Of a DNA stretch of 5,748 bases, positions 5,478-5,748 are shown piece after piece. Below the pieces are notes generated by a model, which was given only the letters and a program-made list of their open reading frames with translations, was not told the DNA's origin and searched no databases. The stretch's first letter is position 1; each line of letters opens with the position of its first letter. Source of the stretch: Oligoflexia bacterium (lineage in GTDB: Bacteria > Myxococcota_A > UBA796 > UBA2385); contig JAADHA010000088.1 in the NCBI GenBank assembly GCA_013152105.1, positions 1-5,748 of the forward strand, in the 5' to 3' direction. The position numbers and the translations under genes were made by a program.

Positions 5478-5748
5478 CGAGGACGACCGCCGGCCCGGGA
5501 CCGTCGCGGCCTCGCAGCCTAGGAAGTTCGTGCCTCGGCCCATTGACGACTACCCCGACCCGGATCTCAACCCGTATCTCAAGCTGCATCGCAGCTTCGG
5601 ACCCGAAGCTTTGCCCGCCGATGCGGGTCCCCCGTTTCTAGGGCGCTGGGCCGCAGCCTTTGGCCGGGATGCGCCCTTGCACGTAGAGATCGGCCCCGGA
5701 AACGGCTTCTTTCTGGCGGGCATGGCGGGCATGCACCCAGAAGCCAAC
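5461..5748 (+). CDS. trmB: tRNA (guanine-N7-)-methyltransferase TrmB, 5' part
   Basis: The frame gives 96 residues and runs off the window. After an acidic, variable N-terminus (STVSDEDDRRPGT), the segment DDYPDPDLNPYL leads into LHVEIGPGNGFFLAGMAGMHPEAN at the edge, which is the S-adenosylmethionine-binding motif I of the TrmB family (E-I-G-x-G-x-G followed by a helix). TrmB methylates N7 of G46 in the variable loop of tRNAs. GTG 5461 is chosen because AAGGA (5448-5452) lies 8 bases upstream; GTG 5470 is an in-frame alternative but sits 17 bases from that site. The start lies inside the end of moaE, so it is probably co-transcribed with moaDE, although there is no known functional link between the two. 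The usual catalytic Asp and the rest of the fold lie beyond the window. Confidence 0.85.
   Translation, partial: MSTVSDEDDRRPGTVAASQPRKFVPRPIDDYPDPDLNPYLKLHRSFGPEALPADAGPPFLGRWAAAFGRDAPLHVEIGPGNGFFLAGMAGMHPEAN

Noticed and set aside
4953..5543. Minus-strand open frame of 196 codons
   Set aside because: It is antisense to moaE, whose catalytic residues are intact on the plus strand.

Overview
The window looks like a piece of chromosome from a GC-rich, Gram-negative myxobacterium-like organism (Myxococcota or a close relative). The main clues are a secreted protein ending in a MYXO-CTERM-type tail (Cys-x-Cys, hydrophobic stretch, Arg-Arg-Arg), a von Willebrand factor A lipoprotein of the kind common in myxobacteria, strong G/C bias at third codon positions, and frequent GTG starts. 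The taxonomic call is inference from these traits, not from a marker gene.

Layout, left to right. Positions 1-704 (+) hold the 3' end of an unrecognised gene and a small gene resembling HK97 gp10-type phage head-tail proteins, so this edge is probably phage-derived. Positions 665-754 hold two 29-base, type I-E-like CRISPR repeats exactly 61 bases apart, enclosing one 32-base spacer. The first repeat lies inside the 3' end of the phage-like gene. Positions 755-1103 (-) hold a broken gene whose first ~28 codons resemble the start of a P-loop ATPase; the rest is frameshifted and contains a stop. A perfect 20-base AT-rich palindrome (1119-1138) lies just upstream of its start. Together, 1-1140 is an accessory, decaying stretch.

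Positions 1161-4686 (-) are a tidy three-gene cluster for exported proteins, read right to left: a small lipoprotein of unknown function, a von Willebrand factor A lipoprotein, and a 610-residue multidomain secreted protein. The last two genes overlap by four bases (GTGA), so they are probably translated together. All three carry export signals, which points to a shared cell-surface role that cannot be named from the sequence.

Positions 4774-5748 (+) are divergent housekeeping genes: moaD and moaE, the small and large subunits of molybdopterin synthase, then the 5' part of trmB, the tRNA guanine-N7 methyltransferase, which runs off the window. moaD/moaE and moaE/trmB overlap, and the ribosome binding site of moaE lies in the codons for the essential C-terminal glycines of MoaD. 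No rRNA, tRNA, insertion sequence or intact cas gene was found.
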